DNA of 64,000 nt from Novosphingobium flavum (GTDB lineage Bacteria > Pseudomonadota > Alphaproteobacteria > Sphingomonadales > Sphingomonadaceae): contig NZ_JACLAW010000007.1 in NCBI RefSeq assembly GCF_014230315.1, forward strand, positions 62,001 to 126,000, in the 5' to 3' direction. Positions within the stretch are counted from its first letter, which is position 1. Each line of letters starts with the position of its first letter. The notes below the pieces were generated by a model, which saw only the letters and a program-made list of their open reading frames with translations, did no database searches and was not told where the DNA came from. The position numbers and the translations under genes are program-made. Positions 1 through 8,603 of this stretch are shown piece by piece.

Positions 1-342
1 GATCAGGACCCGGCCACGGTCGGCGCTTATCACACGGCCGACATGCCCTACTGGCTCGGCACTTTCGATGCCTACAACATGCTGCGCCCGACCCGCGCCT
101 GGACGGCGTGGGACCGGGCGCTTTCGGCGCGGATGATGGGTGCGCTGATCGCCATGGCAGAGACGGGATCGCCCGCTACGGCCGCCATGCCGTGGCAGGC
201 CTGGAGCCCGCGCAACGATACGATGCTGGCCCTGGGCGATACCATTGCGACGAAGCCCTTCAACCTGGCCGGACAGGCCTGGCTCGCCGCCCATTCCGGG
301 GCCGCCGCAGCCCAGCCCCGGCCGGCGGGTCCGCGTGACTGA
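1..342 (+). CDS. Type-B carboxylesterase, C-terminal fragment
   Basis: This is the last 113 codons of a gene that begins before the window. The fragment reads in frame from base 1 and ends at TGA 340-342. The stretch AYHTADMPYWLGT near its start matches the catalytic-His region of alpha/beta-hydrolase fold type-B carboxylesterases (family PF00135), where a His precedes an (A/S)D(M/I)PYV-like motif. The following WTAWDRALSARMMG segment fits the C-terminal helix of that family. The nucleophile Ser and acidic residue would lie upstream and cannot be seen. It is followed on the same strand by a transporter and a dehydroshikimate dehydratase, so a role in hydrolysing an ester of quinate or shikimate is possible, but that is inference only. 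Confidence 0.8.
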   Translation, partial: DQDPATVGAYHTADMPYWLGTFDAYNMLRPTRAWTAWDRALSARMMGALIAMAETGSPATAAMPWQAWSPRNDTMLALGDTIATKPFNLAGQAWLAAHSGAAAAQPRPAGPRD

Positions 343-432
343 TGGAGCGGCCGGCCCGCATCAAACGCTTGCTGACGGCACCTTCATCGGTCGCTAGGCT
401 CGGCGCCAGGGAGCAAGGGAGCGGGGCGGACA

Positions 433-1410
433 ATGAACGGATCTTCTGGGCTGGCAAACCTGCACGCGCTGCTGGCCATGGCGGGTGTCGTCGCCCCGAT
501 CTTCCTGCTCATCGCCCTCGGCTTCGCACTCGGCAGGGCGCGGGTGTTCAGCCCCGAGCAGGTGCGCGGCTTCGGCCGCTTCGTGCTGCTGGTCGCCTTG
601 CCTGCCCTGCTGGTCAGCGTTCTGGCGCGGGCGGACATGTCACGGGTCCTGCGGCCGGATTACCTGCTGGTCTATACGCTGGCTTCGCTCGTGAGCTTCG
701 GGCTGGGCCTGGCGTGGTTTCGCACCGCCGCCAGAACCGACCTGCCGACCGCGGCGGTGCGGGCGATGGGGATGAGCTGCTCGAATTCCGCCTTCATCGG
801 CCTGCCGGTGGCGACCATGGTCTTCGGGGCCGCCGGGGCCGGGCCTTTCGCGCTCAACACGATCATCGAAAACCTCCTGATGTGGCCGGTCGTGCTGATC
901 CTGATCGAGGTGGGGCAAAGCGGGGAACATCATCCGGGCCGGGTCGTGTTGTCGGTCGCCAAAAACCTCGTGCGCTCGCCGATGCTGGTCGGGATCGTGA
1001 TCGGGGCGGGCATCTCGCTCTCGGGCGTTCACCTGCCCGAATTCGCCTCGCGCACGCTCGGGGTCGTGGCCGGCGCCTCGGCGCCGCTGGCCCTGTTCAC
1101 CATCGGGGCGAGCCTTGCCGGGGTCAGCCTGCACGGACGGCGCGCAGCGATCGGGGCGATCGCGCTGGGCAAGCTGGCGCTCCATCCCTTGCTGGTCGTC
1201 CTCGCCCTGATGGTCGTGCCGATCGGCGATCCGGTGTTCCGGTCGGCGGCCGTCCTGCTGGCGGCCGTGCCTATGCTCTCCTCGTTCCCGGTGCTTGCCC
1301 AGCGCACCGGCGACGAGGCAACCTGCAGCGCGGCGCTGCTGGTCACCACGGTCATCTCCTTCTTCACCCTGCTGGTGACCATGGCCCTGCTTGGGCTAAA
1401 CCTCGCATGA
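433..1410 (+). CDS. AEC (auxin efflux carrier) family permease
   Basis: A 325-residue integral membrane protein with about ten hydrophobic segments in two similar halves, the typical size and shape of bacterial AEC-family carriers (PF03547), which include malonate and other carboxylate transporters. Recognisable features are the early GVVAPIFLLIALGFALGR segment and the polar SCSNSAFIGLPV stretch in the middle, where AEC proteins carry a conserved Asn/Gly-rich helix. ATG 433 was chosen because it begins just before the first membrane helix. It sits 33 bases before the dehydroshikimate dehydratase on the same strand, so the two are probably co-transcribed and the substrate may be an aromatic-pathway acid. 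The substrate itself is not shown by the sequence. Confidence 0.85.
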   Translation: MNGSSGLANLHALLAMAGVVAPIFLLIALGFALGRARVFSPEQVRGFGRFVLLVALPALLVSVLARADMSRVLRPDYLLVYTLASLVSFGLGLAWFRTAARTDLPTAAVRAMGMSCSNSAFIGLPVATMVFGAAGAGPFALNTIIENLLMWPVVLILIEVGQSGEHHPGRVVLSVAKNLVRSPMLVGIVIGAGISLSGVHLPEFASRTLGVVAGASAPLALFTIGASLAGVSLHGRRAAIGAIALGKLALHPLLVVLALMVVPIGDPVFRSAAVLLAAVPMLSSFPVLAQRTGDEATCSAALLVTTVISFFTLLVTMALLGLNLA

Positions 1411-1443
1411 CGATACCCGCCCATCTGGGTCAGGAGGCCTGAC

Positions 1444-3294
1444 GTGAAGAACGCGATTGCATCGGTTTCGCTGAGCGGCACGCTGGAAGACAAGATCCGC
1501 GCCGCCGCCGCCGCCGGGTTCGACGAGATCGAGATCTTCGACCTCGACTTCGTCGCCTCGCCGCTCTCGGCGCGCGAGACGCGAAAGCTGATCGGCGATC
1601 TTGGCCTGACCGTGTCGCTTTACCAGCCGTTCCGCGATCTCGAAGGCATGCCCGCGCCCTTGCGCGAGCGGGCCTTTGCCCGGCTCGAGCAGAAGTTCGA
1701 TGTCATGGCCGAGCTGGGCTGCGACCGGTTGCTGCTCTGCTCGAACTGTTCGTCGCTGTCTTCGGGAGACCGGGGGCGGATGATCGCGGACCTGCGCGAA
1801 GCGGGCGAGCGGGCCGGTCGGCGCGGCCTGCTGATCGGCTACGAGGCGCTGGCCTGGGCCACCCATGTCTGGGATCACCGCGAGGCATGGGAGATCGTGA
1901 AGGCGGTCGATCATCCCAATTTCGGCATCCTGCTCGATTCGTTCCACTCGCTCTCGCGGCAGGTGCCGGTCGAATCGATCCGTGAGATCGACCCGGCCAA
2001 GATCGTCTACGTCCAGCTCGCCGATGCCCCCGTGCTCGACATGGACCGGCTTTACTGGAGCCGCCACTTCCGCAACCTGCCGGGGCAGGGCGGGTTCGAC
2101 GTCGAGGGCTATGTCACCGAACTGTTGCGGATCGGCTATGACGGCCCGCTCAGCCTCGAGATTTTCAACGACCGCTTCCGCTCGACCTCGGCCGCGCTGG
2201 TGGCGAAGGATGGGGTTCGTTCGCTCAATGCCGTGCGCGATGCCGCCTGCCGCAACCTTGCCCGCCAGACCGCGATGCCCGGCAAGGCCGAGATCGTCGG
2301 GCTAGAATTCGTCGAATTCGCCGTCGCCCCGGAAGACCGCGCGGCGATGGAGACGATGGCGGCGGAGATGGGCTTCGCTCTCGCCGGCCGCCACCGCGCC
2401 AAGGACGTCGAACTGTGGCGCAGCGGCGCGGCCAACCTCGTACTCAATTTCGAGGAGGAGGGCTTCGCCCGTTCCTACCGCCTGACCCACGGCAGCGCGC
2501 TCTGCGCGATCGGGCTCACGGTCAAGGACAGCGCGGCGGCCATCACCCGGGCCAAGGCGCTCGGCGGCAAGACCCACGTCAGCGACATTCCCTCGATGCC
2601 CGCGATCCGCGGGGTCGGCGGCAGCCTTGTCTACGTGCTCGACGAGGGCGTGGCCGCCGGGGTCTGGGAGAGCGAGTTTGAACTGGATGCCGCCGCGCTG
2701 GCCAGGCCCGGCCCGATCGAGGCGATCGATCACCTCGCGGTCGTGGTCCACACCGACGAGTTCCTGTCGTGGCAGCTTTACTGGCGCGCCCTGTTCGACG
2801 TGCGCCTGCAAACTGCGCAGGACGTAGTCGATCCCAACGGGCTCGTCGTCAGCCAGGCGATCCAGAACCCCTCGGGCACCTTCCGCCTGACCATGAATTC
2901 CACCGACGCGCGCAATGCGCTCAGTTCGCGCTTCCTAAACCAGACCTTCGGCGCGGGCTTCCAGCACATCGCCTTCCGCACGGCCGATCTTGTCTCGCTC
3001 GGCAAGCAGGTGCGGGCGAGCGGGCTGGAATGCCTGCCGATCCCGGCGAATTACCACGATGATGCCGCGGCCCGCTTCGCCCTGTCTGCCGAGGAGGGCG
3101 AGCAGATGCGCGCGCTCGACCTGCTGATCGACGAGGATGCCACCGGGCGCTACCTGCAGTTCTACAGCCGCGCCTTCAACAAGAGCTTCTTCTTCGAATT
3201 CGTCCAGCGCGATAGCTACGAGGGCTACGGCGCGCCGAATGCGCCGATCCGCCTCGCCGCACAGTCGCGCTACCGCACCGAGCCCGTGCCTTGA
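1444..3294 (+). CDS. quiC: 3-dehydroshikimate dehydratase, QuiC type (TIM barrel fused to HPPD-like domain)
   Basis: This 616-residue two-domain protein should convert 3-dehydroshikimate to protocatechuate, the step that commits quinate and shikimate to aromatic ring cleavage. Residues 1-250 form a xylose-isomerase-like TIM barrel. The metal ligands expected from characterised QuiC1 enzymes are present: E134 (GYEAL), D165 (LLDSFH), Q191 (VQLADAP) and E239 (LSLEIFND). Residues 285-600 form a vicinal-oxygen-chelate domain like 4-hydroxyphenylpyruvate dioxygenase, with its own H430, H508 and E585 triad retained. Length agrees with Pseudomonas QuiC1 (about 635 residues). The start is GTG 1444, placed 7 bases after AGGAGG. 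It follows the AEC carrier closely and converges with an aroQ gene. Confidence 0.92.
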   Translation: MKNAIASVSLSGTLEDKIRAAAAAGFDEIEIFDLDFVASPLSARETRKLIGDLGLTVSLYQPFRDLEGMPAPLRERAFARLEQKFDVMAELGCDRLLLCSNCSSLSSGDRGRMIADLREAGERAGRRGLLIGYEALAWATHVWDHREAWEIVKAVDHPNFGILLDSFHSLSRQVPVESIREIDPAKIVYVQLADAPVLDMDRLYWSRHFRNLPGQGGFDVEGYVTELLRIGYDGPLSLEIFNDRFRSTSAALVAKDGVRSLNAVRDAACRNLARQTAMPGKAEIVGLEFVEFAVAPEDRAAMETMAAEMGFALAGRHRAKDVELWRSGAANLVLNFEEEGFARSYRLTHGSALCAIGLTVKDSAAAITRAKALGGKTHVSDIPSMPAIRGVGGSLVYVLDEGVAAGVWESEFELDAAALARPGPIEAIDHLAVVVHTDEFLSWQLYWRALFDVRLQTAQDVVDPNGLVVSQAIQNPSGTFRLTMNSTDARNALSSRFLNQTFGAGFQHIAFRTADLVSLGKQVRASGLECLPIPANYHDDAAARFALSAEEGEQMRALDLLIDEDATGRYLQFYSRAFNKSFFFEFVQRDSYEGYGAPNAPIRLAAQSRYRTEPVP

Positions 3295-3320
3295 CGTTTT
3301 TTTGCCCTGAGATGGCCGGC

Positions 3321-3764
3321 TCAGGCCGCCTTAAGCTTGCGCGCCAGATGGGTCAGGGCCAGCTCGTAGCCCTGCACCCCCGCGCCGACGATCACCGCGT
3401 CGGCCCGGCCCGAGACGTAGGAGTGATGGCGGAAGGCCTCGCGCTTGTGGACGTTGGAAATGTGCACCTCGACCACCGGCCCCTCGAAAGCGTTGAGCGC
3501 GTCGAGCAAGGCGATCGAGGTATGCGTGAAGGCACCGGGATTGATCACGATGGCCGCCGCGTCATCGCGCGCCTGATGGACCCAGTCGATCAGCTGATGC
3601 TCGGCGTTGGACTGGAAGAAGGCCAGCTCCAGCCCAAGCGGCGCGGCCAGCGCCCGGCAGGTCTGTTCGACGTCGGCCAGCGTCTCGTGACCGTAGATGT
3701 GCGGCTCGCGCTTGCCGAGCAGGTTGAGGTTGGGGCCGTTGAGGACGAAGACCGGTTTGCTCAT
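3321..3764 (-). CDS. aroQ: Type II 3-dehydroquinate dehydratase (first copy)
   Basis: A 147-residue type II dehydroquinase, which interconverts 3-dehydroquinate and 3-dehydroshikimate by anti-elimination. The N-terminal [12 protein letters not shown] motif, active-site R19 and Y24 (KREPHIYG), the [11 protein letters not shown] loop and [11 protein letters not shown] are all present, so it should be active. It is convergent with quiC and divergent from the TetR gene. A second type II copy lies 0.9 kb away (4687-5136). One is probably catabolic and the other biosynthetic. This copy, standing alone on the minus strand without the candidate TetR operator, could be either. TATGCG-type promoter signals were not clear upstream. 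Confidence 0.93.
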   Translation of the reverse strand: MSKPVFVLNGPNLNLLGKREPHIYGHETLADVEQTCRALAAPLGLELAFFQSNAEHQLIDWVHQARDDAAAIVINPGAFTHTSIALLDALNAFEGPVVEVHISNVHKREAFRHHSYVSGRADAVIVGAGVQGYELALTHLARKLKAA

Positions 3765-3913
3765 GATTTCCCGCCGAATGTTGCGCCGCTCTGGCTAGGC
3801 GAGGGCGGGCGGCTTGACAACGGGTCGGGGGGCAACGGGCCGGGGATTGCGGAAATGCGTCTGTCCCCACTAGATGGTCCACGAATGGCAGCGCTTCAGG
3901 CTGCGCGAAAGGA

Positions 3914-4570
3914 ATGAAGGCCTTGGCCGATACCGAGACGAAGCCCAGCAAGCGCAGCCGCGAGGCGGCCGAGACCCGCGAGAACATTCTCGAGGTCGCA
4001 ACCCACGAATATGCCGACAAGGGCCTGGCCGGCGCGCGGATCGATGAGATCGCGGAGAAGACCGCCTCGTCGAAGCGGATGATCTACTACTACTTCGGCG
4101 GCAAGGACGAACTCTACCGCGCCGTGCTGGAGCGGGCCTACCATCGCATCCGCGCGCAGGAGCAGGACGCCCATTTCGAGAACCTGCCCCCGGTCGAGGC
4201 GCTGCGTGCGATCATCGGGCACAATTTCGATTATCACTTCGAGCACCCCGATTTCGTGCGTCTCGTCATGAACGAGAACGTCCATCACGGCGAACACATC
4301 GCGCATATCGCCAGCATGAAGCCGCGCAACCGGTCGGTGATTGAATCGCTCGGCGCGATCCTGAAGAAGGGGGCGGAAGCGGGCGTGTTCCGCGCCGGGA
4401 TCGATCCGGTCGACCTCCATTCGATGATCAGCGCGCTCAGCTTTTACAACGTCTCCAACCGCCACACCTTCCTCCACAATTTCGGGGTCGACTTCGCCGA
4501 GCCGGCGGTGCGGGCCAAGCGGCGCGAACAGATCATCGCCTGCATCCTGGCCTGGGTGACGCGCGACTGA
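3914..4570 (+). CDS. TetR-family transcriptional regulator, probable local repressor of the quinate/shikimate genes
   Basis: A 218-residue protein with an N-terminal TetR helix-turn-helix. The segment RENILEVATHEYADKG leads into the recognition helix SSKRMIYYYFGGKDEL at about residues 55-70. The rest is an all-alpha ligand-binding domain typical of the family. It lies upstream of and co-oriented with aroQ2-MFS-aroE, separated by 116 bases that contain a perfect 6-5-6 palindrome (4611-4627). This layout suggests it binds there and responds to a pathway intermediate. The effector is unknown. An alternative ATG is not obvious; the chosen start gives a short basic N-terminal arm of the kind seen in this family. 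Confidence 0.88.
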   Translation: MKALADTETKPSKRSREAAETRENILEVATHEYADKGLAGARIDEIAEKTASSKRMIYYYFGGKDELYRAVLERAYHRIRAQEQDAHFENLPPVEALRAIIGHNFDYHFEHPDFVRLVMNENVHHGEHIAHIASMKPRNRSVIESLGAILKKGAEAGVFRAGIDPVDLHSMISALSFYNVSNRHTFLHNFGVDFAEPAVRAKRREQIIACILAWVTRD

Positions 4571-4610
4571 ACCAGCGGCACGTGCCGCCCTCCTCAAAAA
4601 TTTCATGAAC

Positions 4611-4627
4611 CAGTTAGTACATAACTG
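4611..4627. promoter_or_regulatory. Palindromic operator candidate for the TetR regulator
   Basis: The sequence CAGTTA-GTACA-TAACTG is a perfect inverted repeat with 6-base arms and a 5-base spacer. The flanks extend the symmetry imperfectly (AACCAGTTA / TAACTGTT). It lies 41 bases after the TetR stop and 60 bases before the second aroQ start, in an AT-richer patch of an otherwise GC-rich region. Size and symmetry suit a TetR dimer. Binding by the neighbouring regulator is inferred from position. Confidence 0.6.
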
Positions 4628-4686
4628 TTCCCTTGTGCCCTGACTTCGGTTACAAGCCGAAAAAACACGGGCTCTGCGGGGGAGCG

Positions 4687-5136
4687 ATGACTGAGACGAT
4701 CCTGGTCCTCAACGGGCCCAACCTGAACCTGCTGGGCGAGCGCGAGCCGCAGATCTACGGCCATGAGACGCTCGCCGAAGTGGAGGCGATGTGCCGCGCG
4801 GAAGCCGGCGCGAAGGGCTATGCGCTCGACCTGCGCCAGACCAACAACGAGCATGAGATGGTCGAGTGGATCCAGCAGCACCGCAAGGGCTGCGCCGGGA
4901 TCGTGATCAATCCGGCCGCCTTTTCCTATGCCGCCTATCCCGTGCTCGACGCGCTCAAGCTGGTCGATTGCCCGGTAATCGAGGTTCACATTTCCAACAT
5001 TCACCGCCGCGAGGCCGAATGGCGCTCCAAGTCGATCATGACCCAGGTCGTGATCGGGATCGTCTCGGGCCTCGGCGTCCATGGCTATCCACTGGCGGTG
5101 CGTCACCTGATCTGGCTGAAGGAGCGCAGCGCATGA
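4687..5136 (+). CDS. aroQ: Type II 3-dehydroquinate dehydratase (second copy)
   Basis: A 149-residue type II dehydroquinase paralogous to the copy at 3321-3764. It keeps [14 protein letters not shown]19 and Y24 (EREPQIYG), VINPAAFSY and EVHISNIHRRE. An upstream in-frame start exists, but ATG 4687 has a GGGGGAG ribosome site at the right distance and puts the conserved LNGPN motif at residue 8, as in the family. Its stop overlaps the start of the MFS gene (ATGA), and aroE follows, so this copy belongs to an operon behind the TetR palindrome. That makes it the better candidate for the catabolic dehydroquinase acting before QuiC. Confidence 0.93.
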   Translation: MTETILVLNGPNLNLLGEREPQIYGHETLAEVEAMCRAEAGAKGYALDLRQTNNEHEMVEWIQQHRKGCAGIVINPAAFSYAAYPVLDALKLVDCPVIEVHISNIHRREAEWRSKSIMTQVVIGIVSGLGVHGYPLAVRHLIWLKERSA

Positions 5137-6398
5137 AACCGACCCGGGCCCGCCTTGGCGTCCTCGCCCTGATCAGCACGGCAACCCTGATCAACTATCT
5201 CGACCGTTCGGTGATGGGCGTGGCCAAGCCCGAACTGGTGGCCGAACTGCACATCTCGCCCGAAGTGATGGGCCTCATCTTCTCGGCCTTTTCCTGGACC
5301 TATGCCCTGGCGCAGATCCCCGGCGGCTTCGTGATCGACAAGCTCGGCACCCGGCTGACCTATGCGCTCTCGCTCGGCCTGTGGTCGACCGCGACCGCGA
5401 TCCACGGCTTCATGACCAATATCGCCGGGCTGGTTTCGGCCCGCCTCGCGCTCGGCATTGCCGAGGCGCCGTGCTTCCCCGCCAACAGCCGGGTGATGAG
5501 CACCTGGTTTCCGCAGCAGGAGCGGGCGCGGGCCACCGGCGTCTATACCGTCGGCGAATATATCGGGCTCGGCCTGCTGATCCCGGTGCTGGCCTGGATC
5601 ATGGGGCATTACGGCTGGCGCTCGCTGTTCTGGATCGTCGGGGCGATCGGCGTGGTCTTCGCCCTCATCTTCCACACGATGTACCGCGAGCCGCACGAGA
5701 GCGGCCGCGCCAACCAGGCCGAGCGCGACCTGATCGCGGCCGGCGGCGGCGTCGCCTCGGCTACACAGGCTCTTGGTTTTTCGTGGGGGCGGGTCTGGCG
5801 GCTGGTCACCACCCGGCAGATCGCCGGCGCCTCGATCGGCCAGTTCTGCAGCAATTCGACCCTGGTTTTCTTCCTCACCTGGTTCCCCTCCTACCTCGCC
5901 GAGGAGCGGGGGATGAGCTTCATCAAATCCGGCTACATGGTCTCGCTGCCCTATCTCGGGGCCTCGGTCGGGGTCATGCTCGGCGGCGTCGCTTCAGACT
6001 GGCTGATCCGCGCCACCGGCTCGCCCAGCATTGGCCGCAAGGCGCCGATCATCGCCGGGCTCCTGCTCTGCTCGACCATGGGGCTGGCCAATTTCCTCGA
6101 CAGCAATGCCGCGGTCATCGCCATCATGTCGGTCGCTTTCTTCGGGCAGGGCCTTGCCGGGCTCGGCTGGGCGCTGGTCTCTGACGTGGCCCCGAAGGAG
6201 ATGATGGGCCTCACCGGCGGCCTGTTCAATTTCTTCGCCAACCTGGCCGGGATCATCACCCCGCTGGTGGTCGGCTTCGTGGTCGGCGCGACCGGTTCGT
6301 TCTACGGCGCGCTCGCCTATGTGGGTGCGCTCGGGATCGTCGGCGCTCTTGCTTACTTGTTCCTGCTCGGCCCGGTCGAGCGGGTCACGATCGAGTGA
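5133..6398 (+). CDS. MFS permease, anion:cation symporter type (probable quinate/shikimate uptake)
   Basis: A 421-residue major-facilitator protein with 12 predicted membrane segments. The beginning, STATLINYLDRSVMGVAKP, followed by GLIFSAFSWTYALAQIPGG, is characteristic of the anion:cation symporter (ACS) branch that carries hexuronates, phthalates and other organic acids. ATG 5133 overlaps the preceding aroQ stop by four bases, indicating translational coupling. A longer upstream reading frame exists but runs through aroQ and is not credible. Between a dehydroquinase and a shikimate dehydrogenase, the likely substrate is quinate, shikimate or dehydroshikimate. This is inferred from context. 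Confidence 0.88.
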   Translation: MKPTRARLGVLALISTATLINYLDRSVMGVAKPELVAELHISPEVMGLIFSAFSWTYALAQIPGGFVIDKLGTRLTYALSLGLWSTATAIHGFMTNIAGLVSARLALGIAEAPCFPANSRVMSTWFPQQERARATGVYTVGEYIGLGLLIPVLAWIMGHYGWRSLFWIVGAIGVVFALIFHTMYREPHESGRANQAERDLIAAGGGVASATQALGFSWGRVWRLVTTRQIAGASIGQFCSNSTLVFFLTWFPSYLAEERGMSFIKSGYMVSLPYLGASVGVMLGGVASDWLIRATGSPSIGRKAPIIAGLLLCSTMGLANFLDSNAAVIAIMSVAFFGQGLAGLGWALVSDVAPKEMMGLTGGLFNFFANLAGIITPLVVGFVVGATGSFYGALAYVGALGIVGALAYLFLLGPVERVTIE

Positions 6399-6459
6399 AT
6401 ATCGTCCCACCATCGCGGCGCCCCGCCCTGATCCAACCCGACCTGATGGAACCTGCCCA

Positions 6460-7341
6460 GTGACCAGCCAGCCTCAAACCTCCGCCATCCGCGCCGGACG
6501 AATCCTCGCCGGTCTGCTCGGCCGCGGCATCCTCGAATCCCGCACCCCCTGGCTGCAGGAGCAGGAGGCCGAGGCGCACGGCTTGCGCATGGTCTATTCG
6601 CTGTTCGACTTCACCGATCGCGGCTGGCCGGACGAAGACCTTGCCGAAGTCGTTGCCGCCACCCAGCGGCTTGGCTTCGCCGGGCTCAACGTCACCTATC
6701 CCTTCAAGCAGGCGGTGCTTCCCCTGCTCGATGAGCTGTCCGAGGGCGCTGCCGCCATCGGCGCGGTCAACACCGTGGCTTTTGTCGATGGCCGCCGGAT
6801 CGGCCACAACACCGACGTCACCGGCTTCGCCGCCGGCTTCCGCCTTGGCTTCGGCGGCGCGGCGCCCGGCCGCGTGCTCCAGCTCGGCTGCGGCGGGGCG
6901 GGCTCGGCCACCTCGCATGCCCTGCTCGGCGTGCTAGGGGCCGACGAACTGGTGCTGTTCGATCCCGATCCCGAGCGGGTCGAGGCCCTGCGCGCACCCT
7001 TGGCTGCCCGCTATGGTGAGGCCCGCGTGAGCGCCACGACCGACCCCGTCACCGCCGCGCGCGAGGTCGATGGCCTGCTCAACGCCAGCCCGGTCGGCAT
7101 GTCCAAGCTGCCCGGCCTGCCCATCGCCGCCGAAGCGATCGAGCCGCGCCACTGGGTGGCAGACATCGTCTATTTCCCGCTGGAAACCGCCTTCCTCGCC
7201 GAGGCCCGCCGCAAGGGCTGCCGTACCCTCGACGGCGGCGGCATGGCCGTCCACCAGGCGGTCGATGCCTTCGCGATCTTCACCGGGCTCACTCCCGATC
7301 ACCAGCGCATGCGGGAAAGCTTCTTCGCCTTCGCGGGTTAA
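6460..7341 (+). CDS. aroE: Shikimate (quinate/shikimate) dehydrogenase
   Basis: A 293-residue NAD(P)-dependent shikimate dehydrogenase. The substrate-binding half has an ESRTP motif, NVTYPFKQAV with the catalytic Lys, and HNTDVTGF with the catalytic Asp. The Rossmann half begins with LGCGGAGSA at about residue 142 and continues to NASPVGM. GTG 6460 is the best start: it places the ligand motif near residue 25, whereas the longer frame to the left has no family similarity. It is the third gene of the aroQ-MFS-aroE unit. The glycine loop and the catabolic setting fit a quinate/shikimate dehydrogenase feeding dehydroquinate or dehydroshikimate toward QuiC. Cofactor preference cannot be read reliably. 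Confidence 0.9.
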   Translation: MTSQPQTSAIRAGRILAGLLGRGILESRTPWLQEQEAEAHGLRMVYSLFDFTDRGWPDEDLAEVVAATQRLGFAGLNVTYPFKQAVLPLLDELSEGAAAIGAVNTVAFVDGRRIGHNTDVTGFAAGFRLGFGGAAPGRVLQLGCGGAGSATSHALLGVLGADELVLFDPDPERVEALRAPLAARYGEARVSATTDPVTAAREVDGLLNASPVGMSKLPGLPIAAEAIEPRHWVADIVYFPLETAFLAEARRKGCRTLDGGGMAVHQAVDAFAIFTGLTPDHQRMRESFFAFAG

Positions 7342-8603
7342 CCGCCAGCCTGCTCGCGCTTCGCCTCGGCCTCGACCGCGGCCATCACGCGCAGCACGTT
7401 GCCCGACCAGATCTTGTCGATGTCGGCCTCGCTGTAGCCGGCTTCGACCAGGATCTCGGTGATCTCGGGCAGCTGCGAGGCGTCTTCCAGACCGGCCACG
7501 CCGCCGCCGCCGTCCCAGTCCATGCCGATGCCCACATGATCGGGGCCAACCACCTTGAGCGCGTGCAGCAACTGCGCGCGGAAGTCCTCGAAGGTGGCGC
7601 GGTCGCTATCCGGGTAGAGCCGGTCGATCTCGGCCCGCTTGGCAAGGAATTCGGCGCGCGCCTCCTTGCTCATCCGCGCCTCGCCGCGGTTGGCGAACAG
7701 CGCCTTGAGCGCAGCGGCCCGCTCGGGGCTGACCTTGCTGTTCTTCAGGTATGCACCGTAGGAATTGATCTGGATGACCCCGCCCTTCGCCGCCAGCGCG
7801 CGCAGGTGATCGTCATCGATGTTGCGCGGATGGTCGAACACCGCCTTGCAGCCGGAGTGCGAGAGGATGGCCGGCGCTTTCGACAGGCGCAGCAGGTCGT
7901 CCAGCACCTTGTCGGACGAGTGCGAGCCATCGGGGATGATCCCCAACCGGTTCATTTCCGCCAGCAGCTGAATGCCGAGCGGGCTGAGCCCGCCCCACTT
8001 CTCGCCCTTGGGATCGGTCGAACTGTCGGCAAACTGGTTGTTCTGGAAATGGGCGAAGCCCACCAGCCGCACGCCCATCCCGTAGAAGGTGGAGAGCAGG
8101 CTGGTATCCTCGCCCAGCGGATAGGCGTTCTCCATCGACATGAAGACCACCCGCTTGCCGCTCCTGGCGATCGGCGCGGCATCGGCGGCATTATAGGCGA
8201 AGGCGAAATGGGCCGGGTCCTTCAGCACCATTTCGCGGATCGCCATGCCCCGCATCAAGGCAAAGTCGCGTGCCTTGTGCAGCCCGGCCGTGTCGAGCGG
8301 CCCCTGCGCGGTGTAGATCGCCCAGTATCCGCCATCGAGCCCGCCCTTGATCATGCGCGGCAGGTCGACCTGCGTATAGTCGGTGTGGACGTCGTGCCCC
8401 TCCTCGATCGACCAGCCGGGGATGGCGAGCGAGGCGGGCGTGTCGAGGTGGGTGTCAAGCGTCAGCGCCCGCTGGTGGATCGCCATGGCCCTGGCGCTGA
8501 CCTTGATTCCCATGGGCGTCGCCCCCGGACCGGCCGCGAGAGCCGGTCCGGTAAGCGAGAGCGCCAGCACGGCCGCCAGCGCCCGGTTGATCGTGAGCTT
8601 CAT
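7338..8603 (-). CDS. Exported M19 membrane dipeptidase (renal dipeptidase family)
   Basis: A 421-residue zinc dipeptidase of family M19. The signal peptide runs MKLTINRALAAVLALSLTGPALA. The metal-binding motif TLDTHLDTP (HxD) appears near residue 48. GSHSSDKVLDDL, ILSHSGCKAV, and GIGMDWDG follow in the usual order. The start at 8603 overlaps the stop of the upstream TonB receptor gene (TGATG), so the two are translationally coupled. A longer frame would enter the receptor gene. The pairing suggests that the receptor imports a substrate whose amide or dipeptide bond is cut in the periplasm. It converges with aroE, overlapping by four bases. Confidence 0.9.
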   Translation of the reverse strand: MKLTINRALAAVLALSLTGPALAAGPGATPMGIKVSARAMAIHQRALTLDTHLDTPASLAIPGWSIEEGHDVHTDYTQVDLPRMIKGGLDGGYWAIYTAQGPLDTAGLHKARDFALMRGMAIREMVLKDPAHFAFAYNAADAAPIARSGKRVVFMSMENAYPLGEDTSLLSTFYGMGVRLVGFAHFQNNQFADSSTDPKGEKWGGLSPLGIQLLAEMNRLGIIPDGSHSSDKVLDDLLRLSKAPAILSHSGCKAVFDHPRNIDDDHLRALAAKGGVIQINSYGAYLKNSKVSPERAAALKALFANRGEARMSKEARAEFLAKRAEIDRLYPDSDRATFEDFRAQLLHALKVVGPDHVGIGMDWDGGGGVAGLEDASQLPEITEILVEAGYSEADIDKIWSGNVLRVMAAVEAEAKREQAGG

